NCBI GenBank assembly: GCA_964016885.1
Contig: OZ024748.1
Location: 35,216,887-35,280,886, forward strand
Direction of reading: 5' to 3'
Source of the DNA: Eledone cirrhosa
Taxonomy: Eukaryota > Mollusca > Cephalopoda > Octopoda > Eledonidae
Length of the DNA stretch: 64,000 bases
In this document: positions 32,266-47,700 of the stretch, piece after piece
Position numbering within the stretch: the stretch's first letter is position 1
Layout: every line of letters starts with the position of its first letter
Position numbers and translations under genes: made by a program
The notes under the pieces: generated by a model
The model's input: only the letters and a program-made list of their open reading frames with translations
Databases searched by the model: none
Told to the model about the DNA's origin: nothing

Positions 32266-34269
32266 TAGTGAGTAACAGACTCTACACCCCAGTCTAGGTG
32301 GTATATCTCAGCTGTGGTAGGGTGTGGTAGATTCTACACCCAGTCAAGATGGTATATCTCAGCTATGGTAGGGTATGGTAGACTCTACACCCCTGTCTAG
32401 GTGGTATATCTCAGCTGTGGTAGGGAGTGACAGACTCTACACCACAGTCTAGGTGGTATATCTTACATGTGGTAGGGAGTGACAGACTCTACACCCCAGT
32501 CTAGGTGGTATATCTTACATGTGGTAGGAAGTGACAGACTCTACACCCCAGTCTAGGTGGTATATCTTACATGTGGTAGGGTGTGACAAACTCTACACCC
32601 CAGTCTAGGTGGTATATCTAAGCTGTGGTAGGGAGTGGTACACTTTACACCATGTCTAGGTGGTATATCTCAGCTGTGGTAGGGAGTGACAGACTCTACA
32701 CCCCAGTCAAAGTGGTTTACCTCAGATGTGGTAGGGAGTGGTAGACTCTACACCCCAGTCTAGGTGGTATATCTCAAGTGTGGTAGGGAGTGACAGACTC
32801 TACATCCCAGTCTAGATGGTATATCTCAGCTGTGGTAGTGAGTGACAGACTCTACACCCCAGTCTATGTGGTATATCTCAACTGTGGTAGGGTGTGACAA
32901 TTCTACACCCCAGTCTAGGTGGTATATCTCAACTGTGGTAGGGAGTGACAGACTCTACACCCCAGTCTAGGTGGTATATCTAAGCTGTGGTAGTGAGTGA
33001 CAGACTCTACACCCCAGTCTAGGTGGTATATCTAAGCTGTGGTAGTGAGTGACGGACTCTACACCCCAGTCTAGGTGGTATATCTCAGCTGTGGTAGGGA
33101 GTGACAGACTCTACACCCCAGTCTAGGTGGTATATCTCAGATGTGGTAGGGAGTGACAAACTCTACATCCCAGTCTACGTGGTATATCTCAGCTGTGTGT
33201 GTCTGTGGGGGGGGGGGGGTCGATTTTAAACACCAGTCTAGGTGGTATATGTTAGCTGTGGTAGTGAGTGACAGACTATACACCCCAGTCTAGGTGGTAT
33301 ATCTCAGCTGTGGTAGGGAGTGACAGACTCTACATCCCAGTCTAGATGGTATATCTCAGCTGTGGTAGTGAGTGACAGACTCTACACCCCAGTCTAGGTG
33401 GTATATCTCAACTGTGGTAGGGTGTGACAACTCTACACCCCAGTCTAGGTGGTATATCTCAGCCGTGGTAGGGAGTGACAGACTCTACACCCCAGTCTAG
33501 GTGGTATATCTAAGCTGTGTTAGTGAGTGACAGACTCTACACCCCAGTCTAGGTGGTATATCTCAGCTGTGGTAGTGAGTGACGAACTCTACACCCCAGT
33601 CTAGGTGGTATATCTCAGATGTGGTAGAGAGTGACAAACTCTACATCCAGTCTAGGTGGTATATCTCAGATGTGGGAGGGAGTGAAAGACTCTACACCCC
33701 AGTCTAGGTGGTATATCTCAGATGTGGGAGGGAGTGATAGACTCTACACCCAGTCTAGGTGGTATATCTCAGCTGTGGTAGAGTGTGGTAGACCCTAAAC
33801 CCAAGTCTAGGTGGTATATCTTACATGTGGTAGGGAGTGACAGACTCTACACCCCAGTCTAGGTGGTATATCTCAGCTGTGGTAGGGTGTGGTAGACTCT
33901 ACACCCTAGTCTAGGTGGTATATCTCAGATGTGGTAGGGAGTGACAGACTCTACATCCCAGTCTAGGTGATATATCTTACATGTGGTAGGGAGTGACAGA
34001 CTCTACACCCCAGTCTAGGTGGTATATCTCAGCTGTGGTAGGGTGTGTTAGACTCTACACCCAGTCAAGATGGTATATCTCAGCTATGGTAGGGCATGGT
34101 AGACTCTACACCCCTGTCTAGGTGGTATATCTCAGCTGTGGTAGGGAGTGTCAGACTCTACACCCCAGTCTAGGTGGTATATCTTACATGTGGTAGGGAG
34201 TGACAGACTCTACACCCCAGTCTAGGTGGTATATCTTACATGTGGTAGGGAGTGACAGACTGTACACCC

Positions 34270-35000
34270 CAGTCTAGGTGGTTTATCTCTCAGCTGTGGG
34301 AGGGATTCAAAGACTCTATTCCACAGTCTAGGTAGTATATCTCAGCTGGGAGTGACAGACTCTACACTCCAGTCTAGGTGGTATATCTCAGCTGTGGTAG
34401 GGAGTGAAAGACTCTATTCCACAGTCTAGGTAGTACATCTCTGCTAAGGTACAGATTCTACACCCCAGTCTAGGTGGTATATCTCGGCTGTGGTAAGGAG
34501 TCTAGACTCTACACCACAGTCTAGGTGATAGGGAGTGACATTCTACACCCTAGTTTGGGTAGTATATCTCAGCTGGGGTAGTTTGTGGTTGATTCAACAC
34601 CCCAGAGTAGGTGGTATAACTCAGCTATGACGGACAGATTCTACACCTCAGTCTGTGTTGTTTACCTCAGCTATGACAGACACTACACCCCACACTAGGT
34701 GATATATCTCAGCTGTGTTATGGAGTGAAAGACTCTACACCCCAGTAGAGGTGATATACCTCAGCTGTGGTAGAGAGTGGTAGATTCTACACCCCAGTCT
34801 AGGTGGTAGATCTAAGATTTGGTAGTGAGTGACAGACTCTACACACCAGTCTCGGTGGTATATCTCAGCTGTGGTAGGGAGTGATAGACTCTACACCCAG
34901 TCTAGATGGTATATCTCAGCTGTGGTAGAGTGTGGTAGACTCTACACCCTAGTCTAGGTGGTAGATCTCAGATGTGATAGGAAGTGACAGACTCTACACC
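34270..35000. repeat. divergent cassette, copy 4 of 7
   Basis: Anchor near 34672. It follows the B-type poly-G unit at 33207. Confidence 0.85.
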
Positions 35001-38000
35001 CCAGTCTAGGTGGTATATCTTACATGTGGTAGGTTGTGACAAACTCTACACCCCAATCTAGATGGTATATCTCAGCTGTGGTAGTGAGTGACAGACTCTA
35101 CATCCCAGTCTAGGTGGTATATCTCAGCTGTGGTAGGGAGTGATAGACTCTACACCCAGTTTAGATGGTATATCTCAGCTGTGGTAGGGAGTGACAGACT
35201 CTACACCCCAGTCTAGTTGGGATATCTAAGCTGTGCTAGTGAGTGACAGACTCAACACCCCAGTCTAGCTGGTATATCTCAGATGTGGTAGGGAGTGACA
35301 AACTCTACATCCCAGTCAAAGTGGTATATCTCAGATGTGGGAGGGAGTGACAGAATCTACACCCCAGTCAAGGTGGTATATCTCAGCTGTGGTAGGGAGA
35401 GGTACACTTTACACCATGTCTAGGTGGTATATCTCAGCTGTGGTAGGGAGTGACAGACTCTACACCCAAGTCAAAGTGGTTTACCTCAGCTGTGGTAGGG
35501 ACTGGTAGACTCTACACCCCAGTCTAGGTGGTATATCTCAGCTGTGGTAGACTCTACACCCCAGTCTAGGTGGTATATCTCAGCTGTGGTAGGGAGTGAC
35601 AGACTCTACATCCCAGTCTAGATAGTATATCTCAGCTGTGGTAGGGAGTGACAGACTCTACACCCCAGTCTAGGTGGTATATCTCAGCTGTGGTAGGGAG
35701 TGACAGACTCTACACCCCAGTCTAGGTGGTATATCTTACATGTGGTAGGGAGTGACAGACTCTACACCCCAGTCTAGGTGGTATATCTTACATGTGGTAG
35801 GGTGTGACAAACTCTACACCCCAGTCTAGGTGGTATATCTCAGCTGTGGTAGGGAGTGGTACACTTTACACCATGTCTAGGTGGTATATCTCAGCTGTGG
35901 TAGGGAGTGACAGACTCTACACCCCAGTCAAAGTGGTTTACCTCAGCTGTGGTAGGGAGTGGTAGACTCTACACCCCAGTCTAGGTGGTATATCTTACAT
36001 GTGGTAGGGTGTGACAAACTCTACACCCCAGTCTAGGTGGTATATCTCAGCTGTGGTAGGGAGTGGTACACTTTACACCATGTCTAGGTGGTATATCTCA
36101 ACTGTGGTAGAGTGTGACAATTCTACACCCCAGTCTAGGTGGTATATCTCAGCTGTGGTAGGGAGTGACAGACTCTACACCCCAGTCTAGGTGGTATATC
36201 TAAGCTGTGGTAGTGAGTGACAGACTCTACACCCCAGTCTAGGTGGTATATCTAAGCTGTGGTAGTGAGTGACGGACTCTACACCCCAGTCTAGGTGGTA
36301 TATCTCAGCTGTGTGTGTGTGGGGGGGGGGGGGGTCGATTTTAAACACCAGTCTAGGTGATATATCTCAACTGTGGTAGGGTGTGACAACTCTACACCCC
36401 AGTCTAGGTGGTATATCTCAGCCGTGGTAGGGAGTGACAGACTCTACACCCCAGTCTAGGTGGTATATCTAAGGTGTGGTAGTGAGTGACAGACTCTACA
36501 CCCCAGTCTAGGTGGTATATCTCAGCTGTGGTAGTGAGTGACGAACTCTACACCCCAGTCTAGGTGGTATATCTCAGATGTGGGAGGGAGTGACAGACTC
36601 TACACCCCAGTCAAGGTGGTATACCTCAGCTGTGGTAATGAGTGGTAGACTCTACACCCCAGTCTAGGTGGTATATCTCAGCTGTGGGAGGGAGTGATAG
36701 ACTCTATACCCAGTCTAGATGGTATATCTCAGCTGTGGTAGGGTGTGGTAGACCCTACACCCAAGTCTAGGTGGTATATCTTACATGTGGTAGGGAGTGA
36801 CAGACTCTACACCCCAGTCTAGGTGGTATATCTCAGCTGTGGTAGGGTGTGGTAGACTCTACACCCTAGTCTAGGTGTTATATCTCAGATGTGGTAGGGA
36901 GTGAGGTGATATATCTTACATGTGGTAGGGAGTGACAGACTCTACACCCCAGTCTAGGTGGTATATCTCAGCTGTGGTAGTGAGTAACAGACTCTACACC
37001 CCAGTCTAGGTGGTATATCTCAGCTGTGGTAGTGAGTAACAGACTCTACACCCCAGTCTAGGTGGTATATCTCAGCTGTGGTAGGGTGTGGTAGACTCTA
37101 CACCCAGTCAAGATGGTATATCTCAGCTATGGTAGGGTATGGTAGACTCTACACCCCTTTCTAGGTGGTATATCTCAGCTGTGGTAGGGAGTGACAGACT
37201 CTACACCCCAGTCTAGGTGGTATATCTTACATGTGGTAGGGAGTGACAGACTCAACACCCCAGTCTAGGTGGTATATCTCAGATGTGGTAGTGAGCAACA
37301 GACTCTACACCCCAGTCTAGGCGGTATATCTCAGCTGTGGTAGGGTGTGGTAGACTCTACACCCGGTCAAGATGGTATATCTCAGCTATGGTAGGGTATG
37401 GTAGACTCTACACCCCTGTCTAGGTGGTATATCTCAGCTGTGGTAGGGAGTGACAGACTCTACACCACAGTCTAGGTGGTATATCTCACATGTGGTAGGG
37501 AGTGACAGACTCTACACCCCAGTCTAGGTGGTATATCTTACATGTGGTAGGGAGTGACAGACTCTACACCCCAGTCTAGGTGGTATATCTTACATGTGGT
37601 AGGGTGTGACAAATTCTACACCCCAGTCTAGGTGGTATATCTCAGCTGTGGTAGGGAGTGGTACACTTTACACCATGTCTAGGTGGTATATCTCAGCTGT
37701 GGTAGGGAGTGACAGACTCTACACCCCAGTCAAAGTGGTTTACCTCAGCTGTGGTAGGGAGTCGTAGACTCTACACCCCAGTCTAGGTGGTATATCTCAG
37801 CTGTGGTAGACTCTACACCCCAGTCTAGGTGGTATATCTCAACTGTGGTAGGGAGTGACAGACTCTACACACCAGTCTAGGTGGTATATCTAAGCTGTGG
37901 TAGTGAGTGACAGACTCTACACCCCAGTCTAGGTGGTATATCTAAGCTGTGGTAGTGAGTGACGGACTCTACACCCCAGTCTAGGTGGTATATCTCAGCT

Positions 38001-39549
38001 GTGGTAGGGAGTGACAGACTCTACACCCCAGTCTAGGTGGTATATCTCAGATGTGGTAGGGAGTGACAAACTCTACATCCCAGTCTAGGTGGTATATCTC
38101 AGCTGTGTGTGTCTGTGGGGGGGGGTCGATTTTAAACAGCAGTCTAGGTGGTATATGTCAGCTGTGGTAGTGAGTGACAGACTCTACACCCCAGTCTAGG
38201 TGGTATATCTCAGCTGTGGTAGGGAGTGACAGACTCTACATCCCAGTCTAGATGGTATATCTCAGCTGTGGTAGTGAGTGACAGACTCTACACCCCAGTC
38301 TAGGTGGTATATCTCAGCTGTAGTAGTGAGTGATGAACTCTACACCCCAGTCTAGGTGGTATATCTAAGCTGTGGTAGTGAGTGACAGACTCTACACCCC
38401 AGTCTAGGTGGTATATCTCAGATGTGGTAGAGAGTGACAAACACTACATCCCAGTCTAGGTGGTATATCTCAGATGTGGGAGGGAGTGAAAGACTCTACA
38501 CCCCAGTCTAGGTGGTATATCTCAGATGTGGGAGGGTGTGGTAGACCCTACACCCAAGTCTAGGTGGTATATCTTACATGTGGTAGGGAGTGACAGACTC
38601 TACACCCCAGTCTAGGTGGTATATCTCAGCTGTGGTAGGGTGTGGTAGACTCTACACCCTAGTCTAGGTGGTATATCTCAGATGTGGTAGGGAGTGACAG
38701 ACTCTACATCCCAGTCTAGGTGATATATCTTACATGTGGTAGGGAGTGACAGACTCTACACCCCAGTCTAGGTGGTATATCTCAGCTGTGGTAGTGAGTA
38801 ACAGACTCTACACCCCAGTCTAGGTGGTATATCTCAGCTGTGGTAGTGAGTAACAGACTCTACACCCCAGTCTAGGTGGTATATCTCAGCTGTGGTAGGG
38901 TGTGGTAGGGTGTGGTAGACTCTACACCCAGTCAAGATGGTATATCTCAGCTATGGTAGGGTATGGTAGACTCTACACCCCTGTCTAGGTGGTATATCTC
39001 AGCTGTGGTAGGGAGTGACAGACTCTACACCCCAGTCTAGGCGGTATATCTTACATGTGGTAGCGAGTGACAGACTCAACACCCCAGTCTAGGTGGTATA
39101 TCTCAGATGTGGTAGGGAGTGACAGACTCTACATCCCAGTCTAGGTGATATATATTACATGTGGTAGGGAGTGACAGACTCTACACCCCAGTCTAGGTGG
39201 TATATCTCAGCTGTGGTAGTGAGTAACAGACTCTACACCCCAGTCTAGGTGGTATATCTCAGCTGTGGTAGTGAGTAACAGACTCTACACCCCAGTCTAG
39301 GTGGTATATCTCAGCTGTGGTAGGGTGTGGTAGACTCTACACCCAGTCAAGATGGTATATCTCAGCTATGGTAGGGTATGGTAGACTCTACACCCCTGTC
39401 TAGGTGGTATATCTCAGCTGTGGTAGGGAGTGACAGACTCTACACCCCAGTCTAGGTGGTATATCTTACATGTGGTAGTGAGTGACAGACTCTACACCCC
39501 AGTCTAGGTGGTATATCTTACATGTGGTAGGGAGTGACAGACTGTACAC

Positions 39550-40280
39550 CCCAGTCTAGGTGGTTTATCTCTCAGCTGTGAGAGTGAGTCAAAGACTCTA
39601 TTCCACAGTCTAGGTAGTATATCTCAGCTGGGAGTGACAGACTCTACACTCCAGTCTAGATGGTATATCTCAGCTGTGGTAGGGAGTGAAAGACTCTATT
39701 CCACAGTCTAGGTAGTATATCTCAGCTGTGAGGTACAGATTCTACACCCCAGTCTAGGTGGTATATCTCGGCTGTGGTAAGGAGTCTAGACTCTACACCA
39801 CAGTCTAGGTGATAGGGAGTGACAGATTCTACACCCTAGTTTGGGTAGTATATCTCAGCTGGGGTAGTTTGTTGTTGATTCAACACCCCAGAGTAGGTGG
39901 TATAACTCAGCTATGACGGACAGATTCTACACCTCAGTCTGTGTTGTTTACCTCAGCTATGACAGACACTACACCCCACACTAGGTGATATATCTCAGCT
40001 GTGTTATGGAGTGAAAGACTCTACACCCCAGTAGAGGTGATATACCTCAGCTGTGGTAGAGAGTGGTAGATTCTACACCCCAGTCTAGGTGGTAGATCTA
40101 AGATTTGGTAGTGAGTGACAGACTCTACACACCAGTCTCGGTGGTATATCTGAGCTGTGGTAGGGAGTGATAGACTCTACACCCAGTCTAGATGGTATAT
40201 CTCAGCTGTGGTAGAGTGTGGTAGACTCTACACCCTAGTCTAGGTGGTAGATCTCAGATGTGATAGGGAGTGACAGACTC
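39550..40280. repeat. divergent cassette, copy 5 of 7
   Basis: Anchor near 39958. It carries the variant TTTGTTGTTGATTCAACACC, shared with copies 6 and 7 but not with 1-4, so these three are closest relatives. Confidence 0.85.
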
Positions 40281-42149
40281 TACACCCCAGTCTAGGTGGT
40301 ATATCTTACATGTGGTAGGGTGTGACAATCTCTACACCCCAATCTAGGTGGTATATCTCAGCTGTGGTAGTGAGTGACAGACTCTACATCCCAGTCTAGG
40401 TGGTATATCTCAGCTGTGGTAGGGAGTGATAGACTCTACACCCAGTTTAGATGGTATATCTCAGCTGTGGTAGGGAGTGACAGACTCTACACCCCAGTCT
40501 AGGTGGGATATCTAAGCTGTGGTAGTGAGTGACAGACTCAACACCCCACTCTAGGTGGTATATCTCAGATGTGGTAGGGAGTGACAAACTCTACATCCCA
40601 GTCAAAGTGGTATATATCAGATGTGGGAGGGAGTGACAGAATCTACACCCCAGTCAAGGTGGTATATCTCAGCTGTGGTAGGGAGTGGTACACTTTACAC
40701 CATGTCTAGGTGGTATATCTCAGCTGTGGTAGGGAGTGACAGACTCTACAACCAAGTCAAAGTGGTTTACCTCAGCTGTGGTAGGGAGTGGTAGACTCTA
40801 CACCCCAGTGTAGGTGGTACATCTCAGCTGTGGTAGACTCTACACCCCAGTCTAGGTGGTATATCTCAGCTGTGGTAGGGAGTGACAGACTCTACATCCC
40901 AGTCTAGATGGTATATCTCAGCTGTGGTAGGGAGTGACAGACTCTACACCCCAGTCTAGGTGGTATATCTCAGCTGTGGTAGGGAGTGACAGACTCTACA
41001 CCCCAGTCTAGGTGGTATATCTTACATGTGGTAGGGTGTGACAAACTCTACACCCCAGTCTAGGTGGTATATCTCAGCTGTGGTAGGGAGTGGTACACTT
41101 TACACCATGTCTAGGTGATATATCTCAGCTGTGGGAGGGAGTGACAGACTCTACACCCCAGTCAAAGTGGTTTACCTCAGCTGTGGTAGGGAGTGGTAGA
41201 CTCTACACCCCAGTCTAGGTGGTATATCTCAAGTGTGGTAGGGAGTGACAGACTCTACATCCCAGTCTAGATGGTATATCTCAGCTGTGGTAGTGAGTGA
41301 CAGACTCTACACCCCAGTCTAGGTGGTATATCTCAACTGTGGTAGGGTGTGACAATTCTACACCCCAGTCTAGGTGGTATATCTCAGCTGTGGTAGTGAG
41401 TGACAGAATCTACACCCCAGTCTAGGTGGTATATCTCAGCTGTGGTAGGGAGTGACAGACTCTACACCCCAGTCTAGGTGGTATATCTAAGCTGTGGTAG
41501 TGAGTGACAGACTCTACACCCCAGTCTAGGTGGTATATCTCAGCTGTGGTAGTGAGTGACAGACTCTACACTCCAGTCTAGGTGGTATATCTCAACTGTG
41601 GTAGGGTGTGACAACTCTACACCCCAGTCTAGGTGGTATATCTCAGCCGTGGTAGGGAGTGACAGACTCTACACCCCAGTCTAGATGGTATATCTAAGCT
41701 GTGGTAGTGAGTGACAGACTCTACACCCCAGTCTAGGTGGTATATCTAAGCTATGGAAGTGAGTGACAGACTCTACACCCCAGTCTAGGTGGTATATCTC
41801 AGCTGTGGTAGTGGGTGACGAACTCTACACCCCAGTCTAGGTGGTATATCTAAGCTGTGGTAGTGAGTGACAGACTCTACACCCCAGTCTAGGTGGTATA
41901 TCTCAGATGTGGTAGTGGGTGACGAACTCTACACCCCAGTCTAGGTGGTATATCTAAGCTGTGGTAGTGAGTGACAAACTCTACATCCCAGTCTAGGTGG
42001 TATAACTCAGATGTGGGAGGGAGTGACAGACTCTACACCCCAGTCAAGGTGGTATACCTCAGCTGTGGTAAGGAGTGGTAGACTCTACACCCCAGTCTAG
42101 GTGGTATATCTCAGCTGTGGTAGGGAGTGATAGACTCTACACCCCAGTC

Positions 42150-42530
42150 TAGGTGGTATATCTCAGCTGTCGTATGGAGTGACAGAGGCTCTACCCCAGT
42201 CTAGGTGGTATATTTCAGTGTGTGGTATGAAGTGACACACTCTACATCCCACTCTAGGTGGTATATCTCAGGTGTGGGAGGGAGTAACAGACTCTACACC
42301 CCAGTCTAGGTGGTATACCTCAGCTGTGGTAGGGAGTGAAAGACTCAGCACCCGAGTCTAGGTGGTATACCTCAATTGTGGTAGACTCTACATCCAAGTC
42401 TAGCTGGTATATCTCAGCTGTGGTAATGAAGTGACAGACTCTACACCCCACTCAAATGGTATACCGCAGCTGTGGTAGTGAGTGATAGCCTCTACACACC
42501 CTCTAGGTTGTATATCTCAGCTGTGGTAGG
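42150..42530. repeat. junction cassette, also at 49.90, 55.42 and 62.31 kb
   Basis: A run of irregular units (GTCGTATGGAGTGACAGAG, TTTCAGTGTGTGGTA, GACTCAGCACCC, GTGGTAATGAAGTGACAG, CCTCTAGGTTGTATATCTCA). It marks the end of each 5.5-kb block and reappears after the retrotransposon near 62310-62690. The copy at 42.15 kb is the most diverged of the first three. Confidence 0.8.
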
Positions 42531-44739
42531 GTGTGGTAGACCCTACACCCAAGTCTAGGTGGTATATCTTACATGTGGAAGGGAGTGATAGACTCTACAC
42601 CCCAGTCTAGGTGGTATATCTTACATGTGATAGGGTGTGACAAACTCTACACCCCAATCTAGATGGTATATCTCAGCTGTGGTAGTGAGTGACAGACTCT
42701 ACATCCCAGTCTAGGTGGTATATCTCAGCTGTGGTAGGGAGTGATAGACTCTACACCCAGTTTAGATGGTATATCTCAGCTGTGGTAGGGAGTGACAGAC
42801 TCTACACCCCAGTCTAGTTGGGATATCTAAGCTGTGCTAGTGAGTGACAGACTCAACACCCCAGTCTAGCTGGTATATCTCAGATGTGGTAGGGAGTGAC
42901 AAACTCTACATCCCAGTCAAAGTGGTATATCTCAGATGTGGGAGGGAGTGACAGAATCTACACCCCAGTCAAGGTGGTATATCTCAGCTGTGGTAGGGAG
43001 AGGTACACTTTACACCATGTCTAGGTGGTATATCTCAGCTGTGGTAGGGAGTGACAGACTCTACACCCAAGTCAAAGTGGTTTACCTCAGCTGTGGTAGG
43101 GACTGGTAGACTCTACACCCCAGTCTAGGTGGTATATCTCAGCTGTGGTAGGGAGTGACAGACTCTACATCCCAGTCTAGATGGTATATCTCAGCTGTGG
43201 TAGGGAGTGACAGACTCTACACCCCAGTCTAGGTGGTATATCTCAGCTGTGGTAGGCAGTGACAGACTCTACACCCCAGTCTAGGTGGTATATCTCAGCT
43301 GTGGTAGGGAGTGGTACACTTTACACCATGTCTAGGTGGTATATCTCAGCTGTGGTAGGGAGTGACAGACTCTACACCCCAGTCAAAGTGGTTTACCTCA
43401 GCTGTGGTAGGGAGTGGTAGACTCTACACCCCAGTCTAGGTGGTATATCTCAGCTGTGGTAGACTCTACACCCCAGTCTAGGTGGTATATCTCAAGTGTG
43501 GTAGGGAGTGACAGACTCTACATCCCAGTCTAGATGGTATATCTCAGCTGTGGTAGTGAGTGACAGACTCTACACCCCAGTCTAGGTGGTATATCTCAAC
43601 TGTGGTAGGGTGTGACAATTCTACACCCCAGTCTAGGTGGTATATCTCAGCTGTGGTAGGGAGTGACAGACTCTACACCCCAGTCTAGGTGGTATATCTA
43701 AGCTGTGGTAGTGAGTGACAGACTCTACACCCCAGTCTAGGTGGTATATCTAAGCTGTGGTAGTGAGTGACAGACTCTACACCCCAGTCTAGGTGGTATA
43801 TCTCAACTGTGGTAGGGTGTGACAATTCTACACCCCAGTCTAGGTGGTATATCTCAGCTGTGGTAGGGAGTGACAGACTCTACACCCCAGTCTAGGTGGT
43901 ATATCTAAGCTGTGGTAGTGAGTGACAGACTCTACACCCCAGTCTAGGTGGTATATCTAAGCTGTGGTAGTGAGTGACAGACTCTACACCCCAGTCTAGG
44001 TGGTATATCTCAGATGTGGTAGGGAGTGACAAACTCTACATCCCAGTCTAGGTGGTATATCTCAGATGTGGTAGGGAGTGACAAACTCTACATCCCAGTC
44101 TAGGTGGTATATCTCAGCTGTGTGTGTGTGTGGGGGGGGGGGGGTCGATTTTAAACACCAGTCTAGGTGGTATATCTCAGCTGTGGTAGTGAGTGACAGA
44201 CTCTACACCCCAGTCTAGGTGGTATATCTCAGATGTGGTAGGGAGTGACAGACTCTACATCCCAGTCTAGATGGTATATCTCAGTTGTGGTAGTGAGTGA
44301 CACACTCTACACCCCAGTCTAGGTGGTATATCTCAACTGTGGTAGGGTGTGACAACTCTACACCCCAGTCTAGGTGGTATATCTCAGCCGTGGTAGGGAG
44401 TGACAGACTCTACACCCCAGTCTAGGTGGTATATCTAAGCTGTGGTAGTGAGTGACAGACTCTACACCCCAGTCTAGGTGGTATATCTCAGCTGTGGTAG
44501 TGAGTGACGAACTCTACACCCCAGTCTAGGTGGTATATCTAAGCTGTGGTAGTGAGTGACAGACTCTACACCCCAGTCTAGGTGGTATATCTCAGATGTG
44601 GTAGAGAGTGACAAACTCTACATCCCAGTCTAGGTGGTATATCTCAAATGTGGTAGGGTGTGGTAGACTCTACACCCCAGTCTAGGTGGTATATCTCAGC
44701 TGTGGGAGGGAGTGATAGACTCTACACCCAGTCTAGATG

Positions 44740-47700
44740 GTATATCTCAGCTGTGGTAGGGTGTGGTAGACCCTACACCCAAGTCTAGGTGGTATATCTT
44801 ACATGTGGTAGGGAGTGACAGACTCTACACCCCAGTCTAGGTGGTATATCTCAGCTGTGGTAGGGTGTGGTAGACTCTACACCCTAGTCTAGGTGTTATA
44901 TCTCAGATGTGGTAGGGAGTGAGGTGATATATCTTACATGTGGTAGGGAGTGACAGACTCTACACCCCAGTCTAGGTGGTATATCTCAGCTGTGGTAGTG
45001 AGTTACAGACTCTACACCCCAGTCTAGGTGGTATATCTCAGCTGTGGTAGTGAGTAACAGACTCTACACCCCAGTCTAGGTGGTATATCTCAGCTGTGGT
45101 AGGGTGTGGTAGACTCTACACCCAGTCAAGATGGTATATCTCAGCTATGGTAGGGTATGGTAGACTCTACACCCCTTTCTAGGTGGTATATCTCAGCTGT
45201 GGTTGGGAGTGACAGACTCTACACCCCAGTCTAGGTGGTATATCTTACATGTGGTAGGGAGTGACAGACTCAACACCCCAGTCTAGGTGGTATATCTCAG
45301 ATGTGGTAGGGAGTGACAGACTCTACATCCCAGTCTAGGTGATATATATTACATGTAGTAGGGAGTGACAGACTCTACACCCCAGTCTAGGTGGTACATC
45401 TCAGCTGTGGTAGTGAGTAACAGACTCTACACCCCAGTCTAGGCGGTATATCTCAGCTGTGGTAGGGTGTGGTAGACTCTACACCCAGTCAAGATGGTAT
45501 ATCTCAGCTATGGTAGGGTATGGTAGACTCTACACCCCTGTCTAGGTGGTATATCTCAGCTGTGGTAGGGAGTGACAGACTCTACACCCCAGTCTAGGTG
45601 GTATATCTTACATGTGGTAGGGAGTGACAGACTCTACACCCCAGTCTAGGTGGTATATCTTACATGTGGTAGGGTGTGACAAACTCTACACCCCAGTCTA
45701 GGTGGTATATCTCAGCTGTGGTAGGGAGTGGTACACTTTACACCATGTCTAGGTGGTATATCTCAGCTGTGGTAGGGAGTGACAGACTCTACACCCCAGT
45801 CAAAGTGGTTTACCTCAGCTGTGGTAGGGAGTCGTAGACTCTACACCCCAGTCTAGGTGGTATATCTCAGCTGTGGTAGACTCTACACCCCAGTCTAGGT
45901 GGTATATCTCAAGTGTGGTAGGGAGTGACAGACTCTACATCGCAGTCTAGATGGTATATCTCAGCTGTGGTAGTGAGTGACAGACTCTACACCCCAGTCT
46001 ATGTGGTATATCTCAACTGTGGTAGGGTGTGACAATTCTACACCCCAGTCTAGGTGGTATATCTCAACTGTGGTAGGGAGTGACAGACTCTACACCCCAG
46101 TCTAGGTGGTATATCTAAGCTGTGGTAGTGAGTGACAGACTCTACACCCCAGTCTAGGTGGTATATCTAAGCTGTGGTAGTGAGTGACGGACTCTACACC
46201 CCAGTCTAGGTGGTATATCTCAGCTGTGGTAGGGAGTGACAGACTCTACACCCCAGTCTAGGTGGTATATCTCAGATGTGGTAGGGAGTGACAAACTCTA
46301 CATCCCAGTCTAGGTGGTATATCTCAGCTGTGTGTGTCTGTGGGGGGGGGGGGGGGGTCGATTTTAAACACCAGTCTAGGTGGTATATGTCAGCTGTGGT
46401 AGTGAGTAACAGACTCTACACCCCAGTCTAGGTGGTATATCTCAGCTGTGGTAGGGAGTGACAGACTCTACATCCCAGTCTAGATGGTATATCTCAGCTG
46501 TGGTAGTGAGTGACAGACTCTACACCCCAGTCTAGGTGGTATATCTCAACTGTGGTAGGGTGTGACAACTCTACACCCCAGTCTAGGTGGTATATCTCAG
46601 CCGTGGTAGGGAGTGACAGACTCTACACCCCAGTCTGGGTGGTATATCTAAGCTGTGTTAGTGAGTGACAGACTCTACACCCCAGTCTAGGTGGTATATC
46701 TCAGCTGTGGTAGTGAGTGACGAACTCTACACCCCAGTCTAGGTGGTATATCTAAGCTGTGGTAGTGAGTGACAGACTCTACACCCCAGTCTAGGTGGTA
46801 TATCTCAGATGTGGGAGGGAGTGAAAGACTCTACACCCCAGTCTAGGTGGTATATCTCAGATGTGGGAGGGAGTGACAGACTCTACACCCCAGTCAAGGT
46901 GGTATACCTCAGCTGTGGTAAGGAGTGGTAGACTCTACACCCCAGTCTAGGTGGTATATCTCAGCTGTGGGAGGGAGTGATAGACTCTACACCCAGTCTA
47001 GATGGTATATCTCAGCTGTGGTAGGGTGTGGTAGACCCTACACCCAAGTCTAGGTGGTATATCTTACATGTGGTAGGGAGTGACAGACTCTACACCCCAG
47101 TCTAGGTGGTATATCTCAGCTGTGGTAGGGTGTGGTAGACTCTACACCCTAGTCTAGGTGGTATATCTCAGATGTGGTAGGGAGTGACAGACTCTACATC
47201 CCAGTCTAGGTGATATATCTTACATGTGGTAGGGAGTGACAGACTCTACACCCCAGTCTAGGTGGTATATCTCAGCTGTGGTAGTGAGTAACAGACTCTA
47301 CACCCCAGTCTAGGTGGTATATCTCAGCTGTGGTAGTGAGTAACAGACTCTACACCCCAGTCTAGGTGGTATATCTCAGCTGTGGTAGGGTGTGGTAGAC
47401 TCTACACCCAGTCAAGATGGTATATCTCAGCTATGGTAGGGTATGGTAGACTCTACACCCCTGTCTAGGTGGTATATCTCAGCTGTGGTAGGGAGTGACA
47501 GACTCTACACCCCAGTCTAGGCGGTATAACTTACATGTGGTAGGGAGTGACAGACTCAACACCCCAGTCTAGGTGGTATATCTCAGATGTGGTAGGGAGT
47601 GACAGACTCTACATCCCAGTCTAGGTGATATATATTACATGTGGTAGGGAGTGACAGACTCTACACCCCAGTCTAGGTGGTATATCTCAGCTGTGGTAGT

